A stretch of DNA of 12,245 nucleotides, taken from assembly GCA_002358835.1 (NCBI GenBank), contig DEPP01000077.1:1-12245 (forward strand), written 5' to 3'. A program made the translations under genes and the position numbers. The notes below the pieces were generated by a model. It saw only the letters and a program-made list of their open reading frames with translations. It made no database searches and had not been told where the DNA came from. How positions within the stretch are numbered: position 1 is the stretch's first letter; the number at the start of each line of letters is the position of its first letter. Positions 1 to 7,028 of this stretch are shown here, piece after piece. Source of the stretch: Bacteroidales bacterium UBA3389 (GTDB lineage Bacteria > Bacteroidota > Bacteroidia > Bacteroidales > P3).

Positions 1-55
1 AACTCGCGACCCCAACCTTGGCAAGGTTGTCCTCTACCAACTGAGCTATTTCCGC
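1..55 (-). tRNA. tRNA-Gly (anticodon GCC), 3' end outside the window
   Basis: Read on the minus strand from 55 downward, the sequence begins with the acceptor strand GCGGAAA. It continues with TA, the D-arm GCTC-AGTTGGTA-GAGG, the anticodon stem CAACC/GGTTG around the loop TTGCCAA, and the start of the T-arm. The anticodon is GCC, which reads glycine GGC/GGU codons. The window edge removes roughly the last 18 bases (most of the T-arm and the 3' acceptor strand). The D-stem has a G-G opposition at its first pair, which is a small irregularity. It lies just downstream of mutS but has its own promoter, so it need not depend on mutS transcription. Confidence 0.95.
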
Positions 56-69
56 CTGATTTGCGAGTG

Positions 70-101
70 CAAAGATATATCCTTTTTTTGAACTGACCAA
101 A
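70..101 (-). promoter_or_regulatory. Bacteroidetes-type promoter of the tRNA-Gly gene
   Basis: On the minus strand the -7 element TATCTTTG (77 to 70) matches the Bacteroides consensus TAnnTTTG exactly. A TTTG -33 element (101 to 98) lies upstream with a 20-base spacer, inside the usual 19-21 range. Transcription would start near 63, about 8 bases before the mature tRNA. The promoter sits in the short gap after the mutS stop codon. Confidence 0.75.
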
Positions 102-107
102 TAAAAA

Positions 108-2711
108 TCAAACTTTTTCTAACTTTTTTTTGATTTCGTATAGCTTGTTTAGCGATTCGATAGGTGTAAGATTCTCAATATCAACTTCAAGAATGGTGTC
201 TTTGATTTCAGATAAAACAGGATCATCAAGCTGAATAAAACTCAATTGTAAGCCTTTTGAACTGCTTGAATCTGCTTTTTTTGCAACTTTTTGAGCTTTT
301 GTTGCCTTGTTTTCGAGTTGTGATAGCATGTATTCTGCTTCCTCTACTACCTTTCTTGGCATGCCTGCGAGCTTTGCAACATGTATTCCGAAACTTTGCT
401 CACTTCCTCCCTTGTCTATCTTTCTTAAAAAGATTACTTCCTTGCCTGATTCCTTTACTTTGACATGGTAGTTCTTAATTCTCGCGTATTGGTTTTCCAT
501 ATCAATGAGTTCGTGATAGTGGGTTGCGAAAAGTGTTTTCGGTTTGCAACGATTATCGTGCAGATATGAAGCAATTGCCCATGCAATCGAAACTCCGTCA
601 TATGTAGATGTACCTCTACCAATTTCATCCAATAGAATCAGACTGCGTTCTGAAATATTGTTCAAAATACATGCTGCTTCGTTCATCTCAACCATAAATG
701 TACTTTCTCCGGATGAAATATTATCGCTTGCACCTACTCTTGTGAAAATTTTATCCACAATCCCGATTTCTGCCATTTTTGCAGGTACCCAAGAGCCTAT
801 TTGAGCCATAAGGGTAATTAAAGCAGTCTGTCTGAGGTATGCACTTTTACCCGACATGTTTGGCCCTGTTATAATGCAGATTTGCTGAGAGTCTCTATCT
901 AAATAAACATCATTGCTGATGTATTGCTCCCCTGCTGAAAGGGATTTTTCAATCACAGGATGGCGTCCGTCTTTTATAGTGATATTTGTTTGTTCGGTAA
1001 GTTTAGGTCTTACGTAATTGTTTTCGATTGCAATTTGTGCAAAAGACAAAAGACAATCCATGCTTGCAAGAATGTGAGCATTGGCTTTCAAACTATTGAT
1101 GTACTGTATTGTCTTTGTAAGAACTTCGTTGTAAATGCGGTTTTCAATTTGGCTTATTCTGTCTTGAGCTGTTATAATTTTGTTTTCTAATTCTTTAAGC
1201 TCTTCTGTAATGTATCGTTCCGCATTTGCGAGTGTTTGTTTGCGAATCCACTCTTGCGGAACTTTATCTTTGTGCGTGTTTGTTACCTCAAGATAGTAAC
1301 CGAATACATTGTTGTAACCGATTTTCAAAGAACTGATACCTGTTTTTTCACATTCGTCATTCTTTAGTTGCTCAAGTACTTGTCGGGAATTGAAAGCCAA
1401 TTCTCTCAATGAGTCTAATTCCGAATCAACTCCTTGTGCTATTGCACCGCCTTTTGCAATGTTGTTGGGAGCATCAGAACTGATATATTTTTCTAAGTAT
1501 TGCTCTAAATCGAAACAAGGATTCAGTCTTTCGGCTTCTGTTTTCAAAAACTTGCTTCCGGTTTCCGAAAAATCTTTTTTGAGTTTTCCTATTTCCCTTA
1601 TTATGAATTTGAGGTTCAATAATTCCGATGGCTGAATTCTTCCAAAGGCTACACGAGATATTATGCGTTCCAAGTCTCCGATTGTTCTGAGAGATTCGCT
1701 TGTATTCAGACTTAGAGTGTCGTTGTCGATAAATGACTTGACTATGTTTTGCCTATGTTCTATTTGTTCAATATCTAAGAGTGGTAAAACAATCCAACGT
1801 TGCAACATTCTAAGCCCCATGTTGCTTTGTGTGCGGTTTAAGATACTTAAAAGCGTCTTTCCATTCTCGTTAGGGGAAGAAATCAACTCAAGATTTCTGA
1901 TTGTAAATTTGTCAAGCCAAAGATAATTGCTGCTTTTTATTGTAGAGATTTGGCTGATGTGGCTGATCTGAGTATGCAATGTTTCTTTCATATACGTCAA
2001 AGCCGCAGCTGCTGCAATTATTCCTTCTTTACACTCTTCAACACCAAAACCTTTGAGCGATTTAGTGCCAAAATGCTCTGTCAGAATTTCGTTTGCGTAA
2101 TCCGAATTAAATACCCAATCTTCGTAAGTCTTGATATAGATGTTCTCTTTGTGGTCTTTTTGAAATTCTCTCAAATATTTTTTCTGTATAACCAACTCTC
2201 GTGGAGACAAAGACTGAAATAATTTATCGGCTTCGCTTTTTTCTCCTCTGCTGATAAAGAACTCTCCTGTTGAAATATCGACAAAAGCAATTCCGACAAA
2301 TAATTTGCCGTAGTGGATTCCGCAAAGGTAGTTGTTAGATGCACCATCGTCGGTTTTATCATTGTAGCTCATCGATGGAGTAACTACTTCTGTGACACCT
2401 CTTTTGACCAAACCTTTTACACTCTTCGGATCCTCCAATTGTTCGCAAATAGCAACTCTTTTGCCTGAACGAAGAAATTTAGGCAGATAAGTGTCTATTG
2501 CATGGAAAGGAAACCCTGCCAACTCGTTTTCATCTCCGCCACCTCGTTTTGTAAGAGTTATGCCGAGAATTTGTGAAGTTGCAATGGCGTCTTGTCCGAA
2601 TGTTTCATAGAAATCTCCGACTCGGAATAATAATATAGTGTCAGGATATTGTTCTTTCAGCGAATTATATTGCTTCATCAAAGGTGTTTCGGAATCTTTC
2701 TTGACCGCCAT
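108..2711 (-). CDS. mutS: DNA mismatch repair protein MutS
   Basis: This cytoplasmic ATPase recognises mismatches and small loops after replication and recruits MutL. The 867 residues are full length (E. coli MutS has 853). The mismatch-reading motif Phe34-Tyr35-Glu36 lies in GDFYETFG. The connector, lever and clamp regions follow to about residue 560. The ABC-type ATPase domain carries the P-loop GPNMSGKS (616-623), with Ser where many homologues have Gly, the Walker B/signature segment DEIGRGTSTYDG (695-706), and His731 in ATHYHE. QLSFI (822-826) resembles a beta-clamp-binding motif. The last 35 or so residues match the conserved C-terminal dimerisation tail (DIENLTPIESLNKLYEIK). The ATG at 2711 gives the expected N-terminus. 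There is no Shine-Dalgarno sequence. A strong promoter lies 34-64 bases upstream, so the gene is transcribed separately from the sigma gene. Nothing suggests damage. Confidence 0.98.
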   Translation of the reverse strand: MAVKKDSETPLMKQYNSLKEQYPDTILLFRVGDFYETFGQDAIATSQILGITLTKRGGGDENELAGFPFHAIDTYLPKFLRSGKRVAICEQLEDPKSVKGLVKRGVTEVVTPSMSYNDKTDDGASNNYLCGIHYGKLFVGIAFVDISTGEFFISRGEKSEADKLFQSLSPRELVIQKKYLREFQKDHKENIYIKTYEDWVFNSDYANEILTEHFGTKSLKGFGVEECKEGIIAAAAALTYMKETLHTQISHISQISTIKSSNYLWLDKFTIRNLELISSPNENGKTLLSILNRTQSNMGLRMLQRWIVLPLLDIEQIEHRQNIVKSFIDNDTLSLNTSESLRTIGDLERIISRVAFGRIQPSELLNLKFIIREIGKLKKDFSETGSKFLKTEAERLNPCFDLEQYLEKYISSDAPNNIAKGGAIAQGVDSELDSLRELAFNSRQVLEQLKNDECEKTGISSLKIGYNNVFGYYLEVTNTHKDKVPQEWIRKQTLANAERYITEELKELENKIITAQDRISQIENRIYNEVLTKTIQYINSLKANAHILASMDCLLSFAQIAIENNYVRPKLTEQTNITIKDGRHPVIEKSLSAGEQYISNDVYLDRDSQQICIITGPNMSGKSAYLRQTALITLMAQIGSWVPAKMAEIGIVDKIFTRVGASDNISSGESTFMVEMNEAACILNNISERSLILLDEIGRGTSTYDGVSIAWAIASYLHDNRCKPKTLFATHYHELIDMENQYARIKNYHVKVKESGKEVIFLRKIDKGGSEQSFGIHVAKLAGMPRKVVEEAEYMLSQLENKATKAQKVAKKADSSSSKGLQLSFIQLDDPVLSEIKDTILEVDIENLTPIESLNKLYEIKKKLEKV

Positions 2712-2744
2712 CGTTCTGAGTTTTATTCTGTTTTAGTACTATTG

Positions 2745-2775
2745 CAAAATTACAAAAGATTTTTAGAATAGCAAA
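2745..2775 (-). promoter_or_regulatory. Bacteroidetes-type promoter of mutS
   Basis: On the minus strand TTTG (2775 to 2772), a 19-base spacer and TAATTTTG (2752 to 2745) match the -33/-7 consensus TTTG-N19-21-TAnnTTTG completely. The predicted start near 2738 leaves a leader of about 27 bases, which is A-rich and lacks a Shine-Dalgarno sequence. The -33 element lies inside the T-rich tail of the preceding terminator. Confidence 0.75.
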
Positions 2776-2809
2776 TAAATAAAATAAGGTCTCCGTTGTG
2801 TGAAGACCT
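2774..2809 (-). terminator. Rho-independent-type terminator after the sigma gene
   Basis: On the minus strand AGGTCT (2809 to 2804) and AGACCT (2792 to 2787) form a perfect 6-bp stem around an 11-base loop. The T-rich run TTATTTTATTTATTT follows at once. It starts 37 bases after the rpoD stop codon and just ahead of the mutS promoter, so it would separate the two transcripts. The loop is long and the stem short, so efficiency is uncertain. Confidence 0.55.
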
Positions 2810-2845
2810 CAGTGGTTGGTTGTGTCAAAAGTTAAAAAACAATAT

Positions 2846-3709
2846 TTACCCCAAATATGATTGTAAAATTTGAGATCGTGATGTGTGTTGCAATCGTCTG
2901 ATTGCTTTTTCTTTGATTTGGCGAACTCTTTCTCTTGTCAAATCAAATTTTTCTCCGATTTCGTCCAACGTCATAGGAGGGTAGCCTTCCAATCCGAAGA
3001 ACATCTTGATTATATCCCCTTCTTTAGGAGACAAAGTAGAGATTGCACGATTGATTTCCATTTTTAGACTTTCATACATCAACTCTGACTCAGGTGTAGA
3101 GCAGTCATCGTTTCTTATAAAGTCGTACATGGTGTTCTCTTCGTCAGATGCAAGGGGTGCATCCATTGAAAGATGTTTGCCGCCATTGCGTAAATTCTCA
3201 CTCACTTCGGCAAGCGGCATATCCAATTCGTCAGCCACTTCACCCGCGTTTGGAGTACGTTCATACTTTTGCTCCAATTGTGCCAATGTTTTGGTGATTT
3301 TGTTGAGTGAACTTATCTTATTGAGTGGCAAACGTACGATTCGAGATTGCTCTGCCAAGGCTTGCAAAATCGATTGTCTGATCCACCAAACCGCATACGA
3401 AATAAACTTGAATCCTCTTGTTTCATCGAATCGTTGTGCAGCCTTAATCAATCCGAGATTTCCTTCATTGATCAAATCCGGCAGGCTCATTCCTTGATTC
3501 TGATATTGTTTTGCAACAGAAACAACAAAACGTAGATTGGCCTTTGTGAGTTTCTCCAAAGCGATTCTGTCTCCGGCTTTTATTCTCTGTGCCAATTGTA
3601 CCTCGCTTTCGGGAGAAATCATCTCCAATTTGCCAATTTCTTGTAAGTACTTATCCAAAGAGGTAATCTCTCTGTTTGTTAGTTGCTTTGTAATCTTAAG
3701 CTGTCTCAT
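2846..3709 (-). CDS. rpoD: Primary (housekeeping) RNA polymerase sigma factor, sigma-70 family
   Basis: This subunit directs RNA polymerase to housekeeping promoters. At 287 residues it has the short form typical of the Bacteroidetes primary sigma (sigma-ABfr), lacking region 1.1 and the long non-conserved insert of E. coli RpoD. Region 1.2 covers about 15-45 (SLDKYLQEIGKLEMISPESE). Region 2 covers about 52-122, with the core-binding segment DLINEGNLGLIKAAQRFD (78-95) and the -10-reading segment FISYAVWWIRQSI (102-114). Region 3 covers about 125-200. Region 4.2, the -33-reading helix-turn-helix, is at about 246-273 (TLDEIGEKFDLTRERVRQI). Promoters elsewhere in this window fit its known specificity. 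No exact consensus promoter is visible in front of this gene; TTAGTTTTTG at 3740-3731 on the minus strand is one base too long to fit. Confidence 0.96.
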   Translation of the reverse strand: MRQLKITKQLTNREITSLDKYLQEIGKLEMISPESEVQLAQRIKAGDRIALEKLTKANLRFVVSVAKQYQNQGMSLPDLINEGNLGLIKAAQRFDETRGFKFISYAVWWIRQSILQALAEQSRIVRLPLNKISSLNKITKTLAQLEQKYERTPNAGEVADELDMPLAEVSENLRNGGKHLSMDAPLASDEENTMYDFIRNDDCSTPESELMYESLKMEINRAISTLSPKEGDIIKMFFGLEGYPPMTLDEIGEKFDLTRERVRQIKEKAIRRLQHTSRSQILQSYLG

Positions 3710-3839
3710 TATTCTATTTTAATTTCAAAACAAAAACTAATGAATATTACGGCTTCTTTTGTTAAATGTTACAGATATATTGAAAAAAAATGCTGTTTTT
3801 AGAAAAAAAGAATGCCGTTACATACTCTGATTTGAGGTT

Positions 3840-3965
3840 TAACTTCGATTGCCAAAAATCTATCTTTGATTCCTATTAACCAAATCAAGAAACAATTCAA
3901 CGAAACAAAGAAAGAATTTATTGAATCTTTGTTTTATTTTTCTCTTTCTTTGTTTCGTTGAGCTG
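3840..3965. repeat. 21-bp-phased degenerate repeat array, six units
   Basis: Units begin at 3840, 3861, 3882, 3903, 3924 and 3945, exactly 21 bases apart. On the plus strand the aligned cores are AACTTCGATT, TATCTTTGATT, AAATCAAGAAA, AAACAAAGAAA, AATCTTTGTTT and TTTCTTTGTTT. The first two and last two units read in one orientation and the middle two in the other, so the array is roughly palindromic. It shares units with arrays at 6925-7028 and 9924-10049. It lies downstream of the fibronectin-III gene and upstream of rpoD, outside both coding regions. Confidence 0.7.
3897..3961. repeat. Perfect 19-bp inverted repeat (long hairpin)
   Basis: Bases 3897-3915 and 3943-3961 are perfect inverted repeats (left arm core CAACGAAACAAAGAAAG) around a 27-base loop. 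The hairpin is embedded in the 21-bp array, and the loop contains the word also present at 6987-7007. It could end transcripts from either strand or protect the 3' end of the fibronectin-III message. It lacks a GC-rich stem and a clear U-run, so a standard intrinsic terminator is doubtful. Confidence 0.7.
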
Positions 3966-4047
3966 TGTTTTGATTATGTGTTTTTCAAAAAGTTATCGCT
4001 GTGTTAGAATGAGTAAAGCACAGTATGTTTTTATCGTTACATTAAAG

Positions 4048-6927
4048 TTAATTGAAGTTTACCTTTCTTGAAATACGAGTTCCGTTTACGCTAACATTCA
4101 AGAAATAAGTTCCTGTTGGGTATTGACTTATGTCTATTTCGTTTGGCAGATTGTCCCACGCCTTTAGAACTCTTCCGTTTGCATCGATAAGTTGAGCTTC
4201 CTTCAATTCGCTTGCATTGCTTTCGATTCGGATAATCTTATCTGCAGGATTAGGATAGACTTTCAGTTCGATAACTCCGCCATTTATTGCTTCGATTCCC
4301 TGTGCTCCCACCAAGACACTTTGAATCTCTGTCCAATCGGAGATATTTCCAACAGAGCATATAGCTCTTACTTTGAATTCCCATCTGCTTCCTCGTTCGA
4401 GATTGCGGAGCGTAAATCTTGGATAATGGCTTACTGTTGCCGAAGAAAAGTTTACTGCAAGTGCTTCTTTGTAATTTACTTCCCATTGAATGTAAGGGTT
4501 GTCTTCTACATCATCCCAAGTACAAATAATTGTCTCATCGCCTTTGCTTTGATAGTGTTCGCATAAGAAGTTTGTCGGTGTCGGACATGCGGAAGTCATA
4601 TCTTCGGTTGTGAAGTTAATTATCGACATATTGGCTGCTGAATCGTTATTACAGAATGCTCCAAGCCAAATTATGTACTGTGTGTTTGGTAAAAGATTTT
4701 CCAAATCAAAAGGAGAAGAAACTCCGTTTACTGCAACAGTATCATTGTTTTCGGTATCTATGATTCTGATGTTTACAGATGTATTATTGGCGTAGTTACT
4801 CCATTCCAAAACTGCCGAATTGGCTGTTATATGACTTATAGACAAATTATCGGGTGCAAGACAAGTATCCTTGATTGTGAAATCTGTTATTTGAAAGTCA
4901 TAATCTCTGTCATCGCTTTCCTGTATTTGGAATATGAATGTTGCTCTCTCAAAATCGGAATACTCATTCAATAAAATCGAATTATGTCCCAATGTAATGT
5001 TTTGCAAAGCTATTGGTTGTCCGTTTTGTTCTTGGATAAATAATTGTGGAAACGTGCCATCTGAAAGGCTTGCATTGAAACTCAAAACAGGATTTGCACC
5101 CTCAGATAGTTTGAACATCGGACTCAAAAGCGTATTTGCTTCAACTCTCCAACAGTCTTGTTCAAAGCAAAAGCCACCTTCTGTTGCCAATTTAATTGTG
5201 TCATCGGCATGATATGGGAATTGCTCGATAGGGGAGCATAGAGTGTGTACATAAATCGGAGAAGAATACAAACTTGTATCGTTGTATGTCGAGACAGCTC
5301 GCACCTTTATTTGATACAATGTGTTTTCCGATAAATTGTCAAGCAGAATGGAATTTTGTGATACCTCGTTTTGTGAAACAGAAAGCGTGCTTGTATTCGT
5401 TGTTTCCACCAACCAACTTTGTGCATCTATGTTTGTTGCCCATACAATGTTTGCAGAATTTTCATCAAATGTCGTAACATTCAATTCAGTAGGAGCATCG
5501 ATAAGCACATGTGTTGTAAAAGTAGCCGTATCTGACCAAAAACTTTGCTCATCCAAACAATCGGCTTGCACTCTGAAAGTATAGCTTGTCGCAGGTTGAA
5601 GATTGTCTAAAATATTGTTTGGCGTTATTCCATCGACTCTTGTCCATGCATCTTCGCTTGTTTCCTTATATTCCAAATTAAACGAAGATTGGTTGTCATT
5701 AACATCCCAAGCTAAAAATGCAGATGAAGAAGTAATGTTTTCTGCTCTCAGATTTGATGGAGTAGCACAATAACGCGCTGTGATATATATGTCATCTATT
5801 GCAACGGCTGAAGTATTCGGACAATCGGATGTGTTTTGCCAAACGAACAATATTCGTGTTGTTGTACCAATATGGTGAGGTGGCAATTCAATATGAACAT
5901 TCTCCCAACTGTTTTCGCTGCCTAAATAAGCAGGTGCTCCAACTTGTTCACCTTCATAAGGAGCTTGTGAAATGTTTATCGCACTTCCCGGACTTACAAG
6001 AAAGACTTTCAAAGATGCGTTTTGCAAAACGGTTTGAGTTTTATACTTAAAGTCTATGTAAAATCCTACTGCGTAGTTCGGAATGTTGAAATCGATATAA
6101 GCATAGCTGATTGCAGAGGTCGTATTGTTGCAGGCGTTTGTTTGTCCGTTGTTATCGGAAATATACAATGCCTTGTTGCCGATACTGCTTGCGTTGGTTG
6201 CCGAGCTTATTTCCCAAGCGTTTGCCATAGAATTAACAAACCCAACATTCTTATTGTCTTCTTCGTTTTCGAAATCAAATTGAATCGGTAGCTCTTGCAC
6301 ACTGCTCGGAAGAAAATTAGTATAGATATATTTCCAATCGCTAACGTACGAATCACAATTTGAACGGACTGCAAACTGATAGCGTTCAAATGCAGTAAGA
6401 TTGCTAAGCGTTGCTTCGTAATTTTGAGTTTGTACTCTGTAACCGTCAAAATCCGGACTGCTTCCTATTTCTCCTCTGACTACTTCCCAAGATGTTGCAT
6501 CGGAATCGGTGGTCCATTGCACGGTTATTCCATTTGAACTACTGCTTCCTATACTTAGATTTTCTACTTGTGGACAATCCGAATCAAATCCCAAAGTAAC
6601 AAAATATTGAACCTCACATGGTTGAGTTGTGTCTCCGTTTATGTCGATTGCTCTTACAGTCCAAAGGTAACGCGTTCCGCTCATAAGGCTCTGTAAATAA
6701 ACAACAGGCTGTTCGGTTGAAATATCGATGTATTCCGTTTGCTGAAATACTTTGTAGCTTACAATCCATGCAGCGGCGTTTTCCTCAGCGTCCCATCTGA
6801 GTGTTGCTTGGGTTACGTCTAAATCTTCAACCATCATACCGGTAGGAGGATTTATTAACTCGCTTTGAGCAAACAGAGTGCTGAAAGCAAACAGCGTTGA
6901 AATTAAAAAGCTGATTAGGTATTTCAT
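4048..6927 (-). CDS. Secreted multi-domain fibronectin type III protein with T9SS C-terminal sorting domain
   Basis: This is predicted to be an extracellular or cell-surface protein of 959 residues. Residues 1-20 form a signal peptide (hydrophobic core LISFLISTLFAFSTLFA, cleavage near AQS). Fibronectin-III-like modules follow at about 26-112 and 118-206. A beta-sandwich of the MAM/cleaved-adhesin kind lies at about 214-386, with the typical ending SAVAIDDIYI. More fibronectin-III modules lie at about 387-473 and 478-563, then a shorter adhesin-like segment (564-688) and two further modules (690-775, 781-873). The tail from 888 (VYPNPADKIIRIE to the end, with QLIDANGRVL and LPTGTYFL-like PTGTYFLNV) is a type A T9SS sorting domain, which is removed when the protein is anchored or released. 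No catalytic domain is visible, so adhesion or binding is the likely role; the ligand is unknown. The gene starts 101 bases after the S9 peptidase stop, across a 21-bp repeat array. It has no obvious promoter of its own. Confidence 0.88.
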   Translation of the reverse strand: MKYLISFLISTLFAFSTLFAQSELINPPTGMMVEDLDVTQATLRWDAEENAAAWIVSYKVFQQTEYIDISTEQPVVYLQSLMSGTRYLWTVRAIDINGDTTQPCEVQYFVTLGFDSDCPQVENLSIGSSSSNGITVQWTTDSDATSWEVVRGEIGSSPDFDGYRVQTQNYEATLSNLTAFERYQFAVRSNCDSYVSDWKYIYTNFLPSSVQELPIQFDFENEEDNKNVGFVNSMANAWEISSATNASSIGNKALYISDNNGQTNACNNTTSAISYAYIDFNIPNYAVGFYIDFKYKTQTVLQNASLKVFLVSPGSAINISQAPYEGEQVGAPAYLGSENSWENVHIELPPHHIGTTTRILFVWQNTSDCPNTSAVAIDDIYITARYCATPSNLRAENITSSSAFLAWDVNDNQSSFNLEYKETSEDAWTRVDGITPNNILDNLQPATSYTFRVQADCLDEQSFWSDTATFTTHVLIDAPTELNVTTFDENSANIVWATNIDAQSWLVETTNTSTLSVSQNEVSQNSILLDNLSENTLYQIKVRAVSTYNDTSLYSSPIYVHTLCSPIEQFPYHADDTIKLATEGGFCFEQDCWRVEANTLLSPMFKLSEGANPVLSFNASLSDGTFPQLFIQEQNGQPIALQNITLGHNSILLNEYSDFERATFIFQIQESDDRDYDFQITDFTIKDTCLAPDNLSISHITANSAVLEWSNYANNTSVNIRIIDTENNDTVAVNGVSSPFDLENLLPNTQYIIWLGAFCNNDSAANMSIINFTTEDMTSACPTPTNFLCEHYQSKGDETIICTWDDVEDNPYIQWEVNYKEALAVNFSSATVSHYPRFTLRNLERGSRWEFKVRAICSVGNISDWTEIQSVLVGAQGIEAINGGVIELKVYPNPADKIIRIESNASELKEAQLIDANGRVLKAWDNLPNEIDISQYPTGTYFLNVSVNGTRISRKVNFN

Positions 6928-7028
6928 TTCTTTGTTTTGTTAAATTGAAACTTGATTCTGTTGTCGTGAAACTTGATTTCGTTTTCTTGAATCTTTGTTT
7001 TATTTTTGTGAAACTTTGCTTTGAAAAA
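6925..7028. repeat. 21-bp-phased degenerate repeat array, five units, filling the peptidase/fibronectin-III gap
   Basis: Units begin at 6925, 6946, 6967, 6988 and 7009, exactly 21 bases apart, and the array takes up the whole intergenic region. Plus-strand cores are TTTCTTTGTTTTG, TGAAACTTGATTC, TGAAACTTGATTTC, TGAATCTTTGTTTT and TGAAACTTTGC. The first unit includes the start codon of the fibronectin-III gene. The minus-strand reading is A-rich, so it also forms an A-rich leader directly before that ATG (AACAAAACAAAGAA). Confidence 0.8.

Larger units (their letters stand above)
3710..4047. other. 338-base gene-free gap between rpoD and the fibronectin-III gene
   Basis: No convincing gene is present. 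From the right it holds, on the minus strand, a weak 5-bp hairpin (CTGTG 4023-4019 with CACAG 4003-3999) followed seven bases later by CTTTTT, a possible weak terminator for the fibronectin-III gene. Next come the 21-bp-phased repeat array with its long hairpin (3840-3965), then about 120 bases of AT-rich leader for rpoD, including A-runs at 3783-3790 and 3803-3809. The longest minus-strand frame through the array (about 43 codons, ending near 3798) has no ATG and no recognisable product. Confidence 0.7.

Noticed and set aside
2171..2362. 63-residue minus-strand frame within mutS, and similar frames antisense to mutS and rpoD
   Set aside because: These are out-of-frame shadows of strongly supported genes with no recognisable product.
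3731..3740. TTAGTTTTTG as a -7 element for rpoD
   Set aside because: There is one base too many between TA and TTTG, and no TTTG lies at the proper distance upstream.
3798..3936. Minus-strand frame of about 43 codons through the third array, with hydrophobic heptads
   Set aside because: It has no ATG, overlaps the hairpin and ends in the A/T-rich rpoD leader. Its frame differs from the candidate frames in the other two arrays relative to the repeat core, so coding is not a consistent explanation here.
3840..3965. CRISPR-like array in this and the two other 21-bp regions
   Set aside because: Units are back to back with no unique spacers, they are degenerate, and no cas genes are present.
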